Shown one piece after another: positions 48,744-57,686 of a stretch of 64,000 nt of DNA. The stretch's first letter is position 1; each line of letters opens with the position of its first letter. Location: the NCBI GenBank assembly GCA_016860845.1, contig BOKF01000009.1:1-64000 (forward strand), written 5' to 3'. The stretch is from Chloroflexota bacterium. GTDB lineage: Bacteria; Chloroflexota; Anaerolineae; 4572-78; J111. Under the pieces are notes generated by a model, which was given only the letters and a program-made list of their open reading frames with translations, had not been told where the DNA came from and ran no database searches. A program made the position numbers and the translations under genes.

Positions 48744-50528
48744 ATGGTCTTTAGTTTACGGTTCAAGATTATTTTCATTACTGTGGTAATTTTAATTTTT
48801 TCCATTGCAGTTACCACGCTGGTGAACACCTATGTCTTTTCGCAAGAACAGACTGATGCCCTCCAGTCAAGAACGCTGATTATCGGACAGGGCATCAAGT
48901 CTCAATTAGATAGGCTATTAGAATTGGGCATACCATTAGAAGAGTTGGAAGGTTTTGATAAGCAGTTGCAGAATGCGGTCAATACCTATGAGGACGTAAC
49001 CTATGCCATGATTGTTAACCCTGATGGCAAAGTTCTTTTCCACAACGACCCGTCGCAACAGGACCAAATGATTACAGAGGTGACCGTTTTAGGGGCTGTC
49101 CAGCGTGAAGAGAATGTCGTCCAATTCTATTCGGATCAGACAGGACAATTCTATGATGTCTTCATCCCAATTTTTGACCGTAGCGGCACCCATGGGGGCG
49201 CTATCAGGTTGGGCTTCCCGATTGAGCTTGTCACTCAAAAGACCAACCGGCTGATAATTTTTTCGGGAGCGGTCGCCCTTGTTTCTCTGGGTGTGGCCAT
49301 CACCGTATTGATTTTTGCACTTTCGGCTTGGGTCACTAATCCCCTGGCAAAGCTGCTTACAGCCATTCAAGGGATTAAAAGCGGCGAAATGAAGTTGGCT
49401 GCCAGGGTTGAAATTAACTCCAGGGATGAGATTGGAGAACTGGCTACGGCTTTTAACACTTTGGCCTCTCAGTTAAGCCATTCAATTGATACCCTGGAAG
49501 ACCAAGTGCGTGACCGCACCACGGAATTGGCCCTCTCCATGGAGGTTGGCCAGCGTGCTGCCGCTATCCGTAACCTGGATGAGCTGCTGCCCACGATTAC
49601 TGAATATATCCGTACCCAGTTCAACCTGTACTATACCCAGGTTTACTTTGTAGATGATTTAGAACAAAACCTCATCTTACGGGCCGGTACGGGGAGTGTG
49701 GGCCAGGAATTGGTCGCCCGTCGCCATCAACTCCCTATTGGACTTGGTTCCATTGTCGGGCGGGTAGCGGCTGAGGGTAAATCCATTGTGGTAGCTGATA
49801 CCCAAAACAGCGATATTCACAAGCCGAACCCCCTCTTACCGGAAACCCGTTCTGAGTTAGCCATTCCGCTGGTAGTGGAAGGTCGGGTTATTGGGGTGTT
49901 GGATATGCAGGCTGATAAGACTGGCACCTTTACCGAAAATAATGTGACCGTATTTGAAGCGATGGCCACCCAATTGGCCATTTCCATAAATAGTGCGCAG
50001 CAGTGGGTCCTGTCCCAAGAAGCTCAGCACAAAGCTGAGGAGGCAGTCAGGCAATTGACTCGCCAAAGCTGGTTAGAACGGTTAGCTTCGCGTCGAGAAG
50101 GTTTGGGCTTTGCCTATGATCTGGTGGACATAGCCCCGGTTTCGGCTGTTGACCCAGAAACAGCCAGCGACGGCAAAGAACTGGTAGCGCCACTTGTGAT
50201 TCAAAATGAATCCATCGGTCAACTTACCGTCAAAGTACCGCCCCGGCGGGCCTTATCTGCAGATACTCAGGGCCTGGTGGCGGCGGTGGCTCAACAACTT
50301 GCTCAAAAAGCCGAGAATCTACGCCTCTTTGAGCAAACTCAACAGCGGGCGGCGCGTGAACAGTTGGCCCGCCAAATTACCGAGAAGGTTCGGGCCAGCC
50401 GTGATATCGAGACAGCTTTGAAGATCGCTGCCGAAGAATTAGCTAAAAACTTGAGTGTCTCCAGGGCTGTAGTGGACCTCCGGCTGGCTTCCGACGATAA
50501 ACCGGTTGGCGATACGAGCCGCAAATAG
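48744..50528 (+). CDS. Small-CACHE HAMP-GAF membrane receptor without kinase
   Basis: About 594 residues from the ATG at 48744. GGAGGA sits eight bases upstream, which rules out an earlier in-frame TTG at 48717. TM1 (5-27, FKIIFITVVILIFSIAVTTLV) and TM2 (about 157-180) enclose a single CACHE-like domain of about 125 residues (VTYAMIVNPDGKVLFHNDPSQ). HAMP (TNPLAKLLTAIQGIKSGEMKLAA), GAF (250-420, HKPNPLLPETRSELAIPL), a shortened diverged GAF-like module (LTRQSWLERLASRREG) and the cassette REQLARQITEKVRASRDI follow. This receptor has no lipoprotein gene directly upstream and probably binds its ligand itself. The 191-nt spacer before it holds no convincing gene. Confidence 0.87.
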   Translation: MVFSLRFKIIFITVVILIFSIAVTTLVNTYVFSQEQTDALQSRTLIIGQGIKSQLDRLLELGIPLEELEGFDKQLQNAVNTYEDVTYAMIVNPDGKVLFHNDPSQQDQMITEVTVLGAVQREENVVQFYSDQTGQFYDVFIPIFDRSGTHGGAIRLGFPIELVTQKTNRLIIFSGAVALVSLGVAITVLIFALSAWVTNPLAKLLTAIQGIKSGEMKLAARVEINSRDEIGELATAFNTLASQLSHSIDTLEDQVRDRTTELALSMEVGQRAAAIRNLDELLPTITEYIRTQFNLYYTQVYFVDDLEQNLILRAGTGSVGQELVARRHQLPIGLGSIVGRVAAEGKSIVVADTQNSDIHKPNPLLPETRSELAIPLVVEGRVIGVLDMQADKTGTFTENNVTVFEAMATQLAISINSAQQWVLSQEAQHKAEEAVRQLTRQSWLERLASRREGLGFAYDLVDIAPVSAVDPETASDGKELVAPLVIQNESIGQLTVKVPPRRALSADTQGLVAAVAQQLAQKAENLRLFEQTQQRAAREQLARQITEKVRASRDIETALKIAAEELAKNLSVSRAVVDLRLASDDKPVGDTSRK

Positions 50529-50560
50529 GATAAGAAGTAACTTGAGGGAGCTGAACCTCC

Positions 50561-53500
50561 ATGAATGAACTGTATAAAACTAGAGCTGAACTTTTGAGTG
50601 AATTAGCCGAATTGCACCAGGAAGTGGCTCGACTGAAAGCCCTTGAGGCTGAGTGTCTTGAGCTAAAAAAGCAGCTTGGGGTAGCCAAACCGAGTATCGA
50701 ACCTCTGCCGGTACAGCAGATACTGCCCCAAGACGAAACAATCCTGCGGACTATTATTGATTCCACCCCAGACTGGATCTTCATCAAAGATCGAGAGCAC
50801 CGCTACCGCCTGGTCAACCAGAGCTATGCCAACTCGCTGCACTTAACCCCGGCTGATTTCATCGGCAAGAATGACCTGGAGTTGGGTTTTCCAGAGGATA
50901 TTGTCAAAGGCAACCCTGCCCGAGGCATTCGCGGCTTCTGGGCCGATGACCGCGAGGTCATGGACAGCGGTCAAACCAGGTTCATTGCCGAGGAACCGGC
51001 GGTGGTGGATGGCCAGCCTGTCTTCCTGAGTACGGTCAAAGTGCCCTTGCAGGACACGCACGGCCAGGTTTGGGGTGTGCTGGGCTTCGTCCACGACATC
51101 ACCGAGCGCAAGCAGGCCGAGAAAGCCCTCCAGCGGCAGCAGGAGTTTCTAACTAAGATTATTGAAAATTTGCCGGTAGCCATTTTTACCAAAGATGCTC
51201 AGAATGGGTACCGTTTCTCGATTTGGAACGCCAAAATGGAGGAGCTTTTTGGTGTTAAACGTGAAGCGATGCTGGGCAAAAATGATTATGAACTTTTTGA
51301 AACCGAGGAAGAGGCTGACTACTACCGCCAAACCGATGTGGCGGTGATGGAGGAGGGGCAGGTTGTTGACATTCCGCTGGAAGTAGTGACGACGAACCGG
51401 GGCCTCATGCTGGCTCACACCGTGAAGGTGCCCATCTATGACAGCGATGGCAAACCGGAAATCTTGCTTGGTATTTTGGACGACATTACCGAGCGCAAAC
51501 AGGCGGAAGAAGATCTGTTGAAATTTAAACTGGGGATTGAACGCTCAAACGACGCTTTCTTCTTAACCAATCCTGAGGGCGTTATAACCTATGTCAATCC
51601 AGCCTTTGAAAAAATCTATGGCTTTAGCCGTGAGGAGGCTATCGGCCAGACTCCCCAAATTTTGAAATCCGGCCTGATCCCGCAAGAACGCTATCAGCAC
51701 TTTTGGGCAACACTGCTGGCTAAAGAGAGCGTGACCGGAGAGATTGTAAACAAAGCCAAAGATGGACGGCTGGTCAACATTGCCGGTAATAACACGCCCA
51801 TTCTGGACGAGCAGGAAAACATCATCGGCTTTTTGGCCGTGCACCGTGATATCACCGCGCAAAAGCAGGCCCAGGAAGCCTTACAGCAAAACGAGGCCCT
51901 GCTGCGCACGGTTATTGATGCCACCCCCGATTGGATTTTTATTAAGGATCAGACGCATCGCTATCGGTTGGTTAACAAGGGGTACGCGGATGCCTTGCAT
52001 CTGAGGCCCGAAGAGTTTATTGGCAAGAATGATCTGGAGCTGGGCTTCCCTGAGGAGTTGGTGAAAGGCAATCCTGAAAAAGGGATCCGCGGGTTCTGGG
52101 CGGATGACCGCTTGGTGATGGATAGCGGTCAAACTCAGATTTATCCGGATGACCCGGCGACCATTGATGGAGTGACCCATACATTCCATACGATCAAGAC
52201 GCCGTTGCGCGATGCCGATGGAGAGATAGGGGGCGTTTTAGCTTTTGCCCGCGATATCACCGAGCGCAAACGAGCGGAAGAGGCGCTGCGTCAAAGCGAA
52301 ACCCGTAACCGGGTCTTATTGAACGCTATCCCTGATCTCATCATTCGCTATCGCGCCGATGGTACCTACCTGGACATCAAGCCCTCCAGAGATTTCCAGG
52401 CATTTCGTTCCCCTAGTGAGCTGATCGGCAAGAATCTGTTTGAGGTGGCTCCTCCGGAAGTAGCCCAAAAGCGTATGCATTATATCCAGCTAGCCCTGCA
52501 GACCGGGCAGCCCCAAAGTTATGAGCATAGCTTTACCCGCGAGGGCGAAACCAAGTTTGAGGAAATTTGGATGGTCCCCAGTGAGGTGGCCGATGAAGTC
52601 TTTGTGGTCGTCCGGGATATTACCGAGCGCCGGCGGGCAGAAGAGACGCTGCGGCAAAATGAAGCCCTGCTGCGGACCATTATTGACAGCACCCCGGATT
52701 GGATCTTGGTCAAGGATCGCGAGCATCGCTTCCGATTGGTCAACCAGAGCTTTGCCGACTCGGTCCATTTAACCCCCGCAGACCTCCTGGGTAAAACAGA
52801 CCTGGATCTGGGTATTCCAGAAGAGGTTGTTAAAGGCAATCCGGAAAAAGGCATCCGGGGTTTTTGGGCAGACGACCTGGAGGTAATGAATAGCGGGCAG
52901 ATAAAGATTATTGCTGAGGAACCCACTGTTGTGGATGGCAAAGCGGCCTTTTTAAGTACGGCCAAGTCGCCGCTGCGGGATGCTAACGGCGAGGTCTGGG
53001 GCTTGCTGGTCTTTGTCCACGATATTACGGAGCGTAAGCAGGCCGAGGAAGTATTAGCCCGGCGGGCGGCGGAACTGCAAACGGTGGCCCAGGTAGGAAC
53101 CGCAACCGCCACCATCCTGGAAACCGACAAACTATTACAGGAAGTGGTGGACCTGACCAAGCACAGTTTCAAGTTGTATCATGCCCACATCTATCTGCTT
53201 AACGAGGCTGGTGACACCCTGGTGTTGGCTGCCGGCGCGGGTGAAGTCGGACGGCAAATGGTAGCACAGGGCTGGAGCATTCCCCTCGAACGGGAACGTT
53301 CGTTAGTAGCCCAGGCGGCGCGGACCCGGCAGGGTGTAGTTGCTAATGACGTCCGCCAGGCCCCCGGGTTTTTACCGAACCCGTTACTGCCCGATACCCA
53401 CGCCGAAATGGCCGTGCCGCTGATGAGGGGTGAACAATTGTTGGGCGTGCTGGACGTGCAGGCGGATGCAGTTGATTACTTTAGCAATGAAGATGTGCAG

Positions 53501-56500
53501 ATCCAAACGATCCTGGCCGGTCAGGTGGCGGCAGCCTTGCAAAATGCGCGCTCGTTTGCCGAGCAGCAACAAACCCAACTGTTGTTAAGTGAGCGCGTTC
53601 AAGAACTGAACTGCTTGAATGAAATTAGTCGGGAGATTGTCGAGTCACCACCGGTGCCGGAATTGCTGCAATGGGTCACCGAGCGCATTCCTCCGGCGAT
53701 GCGCTATCCGGACTTGTGCCAGGCCGCAGTTGAGTATGAGGGCCAGATTTACGGCCGGCAGCAGGCAATTGAGCTGCCCTGCCAGATGACCCACGCTCTG
53801 CGCATTGGCGGCGAAGTGCTGGGGCGGATTTACATCTCCTATATGCAAAAGCAGGAATTTCTGGATGAAGAAAGCGCCCTGATCGGGGGTATCGCCAGCC
53901 GCTTGAGCGGTTACATTGAAAGCCGACGCCTGCTAGAACAGGTACAGGATGCCCTGGCTGCCCAGGAACACCTGACTGTTGAACTCGACAGCCAGCGCCG
54001 CACGCTGCAGGCGGTGTTGGATAACATGCCGGCCGGGGTTTTTGTGGCTGAAGCACCCTCGGGTAAGCCGCTGCTGGCTAATGAGCAGGTGAAGCAGTTG
54101 CTTGGTCGGGGCATTGCCCTCGATGTCAATAAAAAAGAAACGGCGGAAATGTATGCGACCTATCGCTATGGCACGGATACCCTGTATCCACCCGACCAGA
54201 CGCCGCTAGCGCGAGGTTTATTGGGTGAAAGCATCACCATAGACGACATGGAAGTCCGCCGCCCGAATGGCCGGCGAACCTTACTGCAAGTGGTCGGCGC
54301 GCCTATCCGTAACGCCCAGGGCAGTGTCAGCGCCAGCGTAGCTATTTTCCAGGATATTACCGAGCGCAAGCAGGCTGAAGAAGAATTATCTAAGCGCTCG
54401 GCTGAGCTGGAGGAGTCTCGGAATTTTCTCGACTCGGTTATCGAAAACCTGCCAGTGATGCTCTTTATCAAAGAGGCCAAAGAGTTGCGTCACGTCCGCT
54501 GGAATAAGACCGGGCTGGAATTACTGGGCCGGAAGTCGGAAGATATGATCGGTAAAAACGATTATGACTTTTTCCCCAAAGAAGAGGCCGATTTCTTTGT
54601 GGCTAAAGATCGGGAAGCGCTGGCCAAAGGTGAGTTGGTGGAAATCCCGGAAGAACCCCTTGAGACCACAGATAAGGGAACGCGCTGGCTCTATACCAGA
54701 AAAACGCCCGTTTATGGCGCCGATGGGCAGCCCAAATACCTGTTGGGTATCTCCGTAGACATCACCGAGCGCAAACGGGCGGAAGAAACCCTTAAGGAAA
54801 GTGAGGAGCGCTTCCGGGTTATTGCCGAAACTTCACCCATCCCCATCCTGATCAGTAGCATCTCTGATGGTTTAATTTTGTATGGCAACGAGCAACTGGG
54901 CCGGACCTTTGGCCTGGCTGTTGCTGACCTGATCGGTCAACAGACGCCGGACTTTTACTACGATCCGGCGGACCGCGCGCCGCTGCTGGCTACCCTTAAG
55001 CGAGAGGGCCGGCTGCATGATTATGAACTCCACGTCAAAAAAGCGGATGGGACGCCCTTCTGGGTGCTGGTATCAATGCAGCCGCTCGTTTTTGCCGGTC
55101 AGCCCGCCATGCTGGCTGCTTTCTACGATGTGACCGAGCGCAAGCAGACAGAAGAGATGATGCGGCAAAATGAAGCGCTCCTGCGCACGGTAATTGACTC
55201 CACGCCGGACTGGATTTTCATCAAAGATCAAAACCATCGTTATCGCCTGGTTAATCAGAGCTATGCTAACTCGATGCACCTGCCCCCGGAGGAGTTTGTC
55301 GGTAAAAATGATCTCGAAATCGGTTTTCCTGAAGAGATTGTCAAGGGCAATGCCGAGAAAGGCATCAAAGGTTTTTGGGCTGATGACCGCGAGGTGATGA
55401 ACAGCGGCGAGACCAAATTCATTGCCGAAGAACCGGCCATGCTGGATGGTCAACCCGCCTTTTTGAGTACGATCAAAGTGCCCCTGCGCGACGCCCAAAA
55501 CCAGGTGTCGGGTGTGCTGGGCTTTGTTCAAAACATCACTGAACGGAAACAGGCCGAACTTGAACGCGAACGTCTGTTAGTCCAGGTGAGAGAAGCCCTG
55601 GCTGCTGCCGATCGCTTCCGCCAGTTCGTGGAAGCCTCGGGCCAGGGTATCGGCTGGGCTGATCTTGAAGGAAATGTCAGCTACATCAACTCGACTCTGT
55701 GCCGCCTGTTTGGGGAAGCCAAACCGGAGGATGTCTACGGCCGGCCGGTCACAATGTATTACCCCGCAGATGCGCAGCAGCGACTCCTGGCTGAAATCTT
55801 CCCGATTGTCGTCCGGGAAGGAAGCTGGAGTGGTGAATTGCCGATTGCCTCAAAAGATGGCCGTCTTATCCCCACCTTGAATACCCTCTTTTTAGTGCGT
55901 GACAAAAATGGCCAACCTCTCTATCTAGCCAACTTGCTTACCGATATCACCGAACGCAAGCAGGCCGAACTTGAGCAAGAACGCTTGCTGGCCGAGGTTG
56001 AGGCTGCCTATCGCCAATATGTCCAGCGGGAGTGGGAACATTTCTTGAGCGAGCAGCATCAAGGGGCGATGCGCATTGAACATCAAGCGGTTGATAATCT
56101 GGCCTTGAATATTGAACCGGCCAGGCTCGACGCCAAACTGGCCGGATTGCAGAATGAAGTGATTGATGAAGGTAAAACCAAAGTTGTGGCCGGAGTCAAG
56201 GCTAACGGCCACAGCACCGAGCCGGCCATTGTCGCGCCTATCGCTCTGCGCGGCCAGGTCATCGGTACGCTGAGCTTGCAGGATTTGATCCCGGACCGCC
56301 AGTGGACGGCTGAAGAAGTGGCGCTGGTCGAAACAGTTTCGGAACAACTGGCCCAAACCCTGGAAAACCTGCGTCTCTTTGAGGACACCCAAAAACAGGC
56401 CACCCGCGAGCAGCTCACCCGCCAGATTACCGAAAAGATGCGCGCCGCGCCCGATATAGACACTATTATCCAGACCGGCTTGGCCGAACTGGCCAAAGCT

Positions 56501-56554
56501 CTCAATGTCTCGCGGACTTATGTTAAATTAACCGGCAGGCTGGAGAGCGACTAA
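50561..56554 (+). CDS. Giant soluble eleven-PAS sensor without kinase
   Basis: 1997 residues, no membrane segment. After a coiled coil (1-50) come PAS1 to PAS6 (about 61-185, 189-313, 319-440, 446-569, 580-698, 703-826), a GAF (836-1000, GFLPNPLLPDTHAEMAVPL), a short GAF-like domain (1012-1125, EISREIVESPPVPELLQWV), PAS7 to PAS11 (1137-1275, 1285-1405, 1414-1530, 1541-1665, 1682-1800), the diverged GAF-like module (YRQYVQREWEHFLSEQ, 1816-1935) and the cassette REQLTRQITEKMRAAPDI. Four of the PAS domains (1, 4, 6, 10) are near-copies with PDWIFIKD, RYRLVNQSYA and KGNPEKGIRGFWADD, and a fifth copy is PAS6 of the 1470-residue protein. There is no catalytic output. Such repetition suggests expansion by duplication, perhaps to build a long scaffold or to average one signal. 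GAGGGAG precedes the ATG. Confidence 0.88.
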   Translation: MNELYKTRAELLSELAELHQEVARLKALEAECLELKKQLGVAKPSIEPLPVQQILPQDETILRTIIDSTPDWIFIKDREHRYRLVNQSYANSLHLTPADFIGKNDLELGFPEDIVKGNPARGIRGFWADDREVMDSGQTRFIAEEPAVVDGQPVFLSTVKVPLQDTHGQVWGVLGFVHDITERKQAEKALQRQQEFLTKIIENLPVAIFTKDAQNGYRFSIWNAKMEELFGVKREAMLGKNDYELFETEEEADYYRQTDVAVMEEGQVVDIPLEVVTTNRGLMLAHTVKVPIYDSDGKPEILLGILDDITERKQAEEDLLKFKLGIERSNDAFFLTNPEGVITYVNPAFEKIYGFSREEAIGQTPQILKSGLIPQERYQHFWATLLAKESVTGEIVNKAKDGRLVNIAGNNTPILDEQENIIGFLAVHRDITAQKQAQEALQQNEALLRTVIDATPDWIFIKDQTHRYRLVNKGYADALHLRPEEFIGKNDLELGFPEELVKGNPEKGIRGFWADDRLVMDSGQTQIYPDDPATIDGVTHTFHTIKTPLRDADGEIGGVLAFARDITERKRAEEALRQSETRNRVLLNAIPDLIIRYRADGTYLDIKPSRDFQAFRSPSELIGKNLFEVAPPEVAQKRMHYIQLALQTGQPQSYEHSFTREGETKFEEIWMVPSEVADEVFVVVRDITERRRAEETLRQNEALLRTIIDSTPDWILVKDREHRFRLVNQSFADSVHLTPADLLGKTDLDLGIPEEVVKGNPEKGIRGFWADDLEVMNSGQIKIIAEEPTVVDGKAAFLSTAKSPLRDANGEVWGLLVFVHDITERKQAEEVLARRAAELQTVAQVGTATATILETDKLLQEVVDLTKHSFKLYHAHIYLLNEAGDTLVLAAGAGEVGRQMVAQGWSIPLERERSLVAQAARTRQGVVANDVRQAPGFLPNPLLPDTHAEMAVPLMRGEQLLGVLDVQADAVDYFSNEDVQIQTILAGQVAAALQNARSFAEQQQTQLLLSERVQELNCLNEISREIVESPPVPELLQWVTERIPPAMRYPDLCQAAVEYEGQIYGRQQAIELPCQMTHALRIGGEVLGRIYISYMQKQEFLDEESALIGGIASRLSGYIESRRLLEQVQDALAAQEHLTVELDSQRRTLQAVLDNMPAGVFVAEAPSGKPLLANEQVKQLLGRGIALDVNKKETAEMYATYRYGTDTLYPPDQTPLARGLLGESITIDDMEVRRPNGRRTLLQVVGAPIRNAQGSVSASVAIFQDITERKQAEEELSKRSAELEESRNFLDSVIENLPVMLFIKEAKELRHVRWNKTGLELLGRKSEDMIGKNDYDFFPKEEADFFVAKDREALAKGELVEIPEEPLETTDKGTRWLYTRKTPVYGADGQPKYLLGISVDITERKRAEETLKESEERFRVIAETSPIPILISSISDGLILYGNEQLGRTFGLAVADLIGQQTPDFYYDPADRAPLLATLKREGRLHDYELHVKKADGTPFWVLVSMQPLVFAGQPAMLAAFYDVTERKQTEEMMRQNEALLRTVIDSTPDWIFIKDQNHRYRLVNQSYANSMHLPPEEFVGKNDLEIGFPEEIVKGNAEKGIKGFWADDREVMNSGETKFIAEEPAMLDGQPAFLSTIKVPLRDAQNQVSGVLGFVQNITERKQAELERERLLVQVREALAAADRFRQFVEASGQGIGWADLEGNVSYINSTLCRLFGEAKPEDVYGRPVTMYYPADAQQRLLAEIFPIVVREGSWSGELPIASKDGRLIPTLNTLFLVRDKNGQPLYLANLLTDITERKQAELEQERLLAEVEAAYRQYVQREWEHFLSEQHQGAMRIEHQAVDNLALNIEPARLDAKLAGLQNEVIDEGKTKVVAGVKANGHSTEPAIVAPIALRGQVIGTLSLQDLIPDRQWTAEEVALVETVSEQLAQTLENLRLFEDTQKQATREQLTRQITEKMRAAPDIDTIIQTGLAELAKALNVSRTYVKLTGRLESD

Positions 56555-56597
56555 GTTCTCAAAAATCAATCTCATTTTACGAGAAAGGAAAATTACT

Positions 56598-57617
56598 ATG
56601 TTCAGCAAATATCACCTCCTTCGAAACGGATACAAGCTCATCCCACTTTTCTCATTGCTGGCGGCAGTTTTGATCTTAAGCGGTTGTGGCGCGCAGGCTG
56701 CCCCCAAGACCTACCGGGTGGGGGTTCTGTCCGGCCTGAATTTTGTAGCCGATATCACCGACGGCTTTAAAGCCGAAATGACCAAGCTGGGTTACGTTGA
56801 AGGCCAGAACATCGTCTATGACGTGCAGAAAACGGACTTTGACATGGCTGCCTACAAGCGCATCCTCCAGAAATTTGTGGCCGATAAGGTGGATTTGATT
56901 GTCGTGTTCCCCACCGAGGCCACAATAGAGGCCAAGGCGGCTACCCAAGGGACCGGCATCCCGGTAGTCTTTACTTTTGCCCTCATCGAAGGTATGGGCA
57001 TTGTTGATAGCGTGCGCGAACCGGGTGGGAATATCACCGGGGTGCGTTACCCCGGCCCCGACGTTGCGGTGAAGCGTTTTGAGGTTATGCGCCAGCTAGC
57101 GCCCCAGGCTAAAAGCATGTTAGTCCCCTATCAGAAAGGTTATCCTATTGTGGTCCCGCAGCTTGAGGCCTTGCGCCCAGCGGCTGAGGCCGCCGGGATA
57201 ACCTTGATCGAAGTTCCGGCCGATAATGCCACCGAGCTTGAGGCTGAGCTGCAAGCACGCGCAAAAGCCGCTGATTTTGGGGTGGATGCTGTCCTGATTA
57301 TAGTGGAGCCGTTAGGGGTGAATCCTGACGCTTTTGCGGTCATGGCTAAGTTTGCGGCTGAACAAAAAGTGCCGATTGGCGGAGCCTTAATCTCGGTTGG
57401 GGAGTACGGATCTGTTTTTGGGATCAATGTTGACAATATCAAAGTCGGTGAACAAACCGCGCCCCTGGCCGATAAAATCTTTAAAGGTATCCCCGCCGGC
57501 ACCATTCCGGTCGTCTCAGCGGAGAGTTTTCTGCAGATTGATTACAAAGCGGCCCAAAAGCAGGGTATAGCCGTTCCCGAAGGGCTGCTCAGCCAGGCAG
57601 ATGAGATTATCCGCTAA
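56598..57617 (+). CDS. ABC_sub_bind-family solute-binding lipoprotein
   Basis: 339 residues. The signal region ends in VLILSGC, giving lipidated Cys30. The mature part matches the ABC transporter substrate-binding family PF04392 (TrpX-like): YRVGVLSGLNFVADITDGFKAEMTKLGYVEGQNIVYDVQ, VDLIVVFPTEATIEAKAATQGTGIPVVFTFAL, EPGGNITGVRYPGPDVAVKRFEVM and VPIGGALISVGEYGSVFGINVD. Known members bind tryptophan or tyrosine-like ligands, but specificity here is open. No transporter genes accompany it. It lies 69 nt upstream of a CACHE-HAMP-GAF receptor. AAAGGA precedes the ATG. Confidence 0.9.
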   Translation: MFSKYHLLRNGYKLIPLFSLLAAVLILSGCGAQAAPKTYRVGVLSGLNFVADITDGFKAEMTKLGYVEGQNIVYDVQKTDFDMAAYKRILQKFVADKVDLIVVFPTEATIEAKAATQGTGIPVVFTFALIEGMGIVDSVREPGGNITGVRYPGPDVAVKRFEVMRQLAPQAKSMLVPYQKGYPIVVPQLEALRPAAEAAGITLIEVPADNATELEAELQARAKAADFGVDAVLIIVEPLGVNPDAFAVMAKFAAEQKVPIGGALISVGEYGSVFGINVDNIKVGEQTAPLADKIFKGIPAGTIPVVSAESFLQIDYKAAQKQGIAVPEGLLSQADEIIR

Positions 57618-57686
57618 ATTTAAACTAGCCAGGGTGCAGCGCTGTCTGTCCAAAAGCTAAACCGTTTTAAGCCATAGGATGTCATT

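Noticed and set aside
48578..48754. Possible 58-residue gene with a hydrophobic start (MNLVFWWLLPLLGSYG)
   Set aside because: It has no ribosome-binding site and runs into the start of the next receptor gene. The frame looks accidental.
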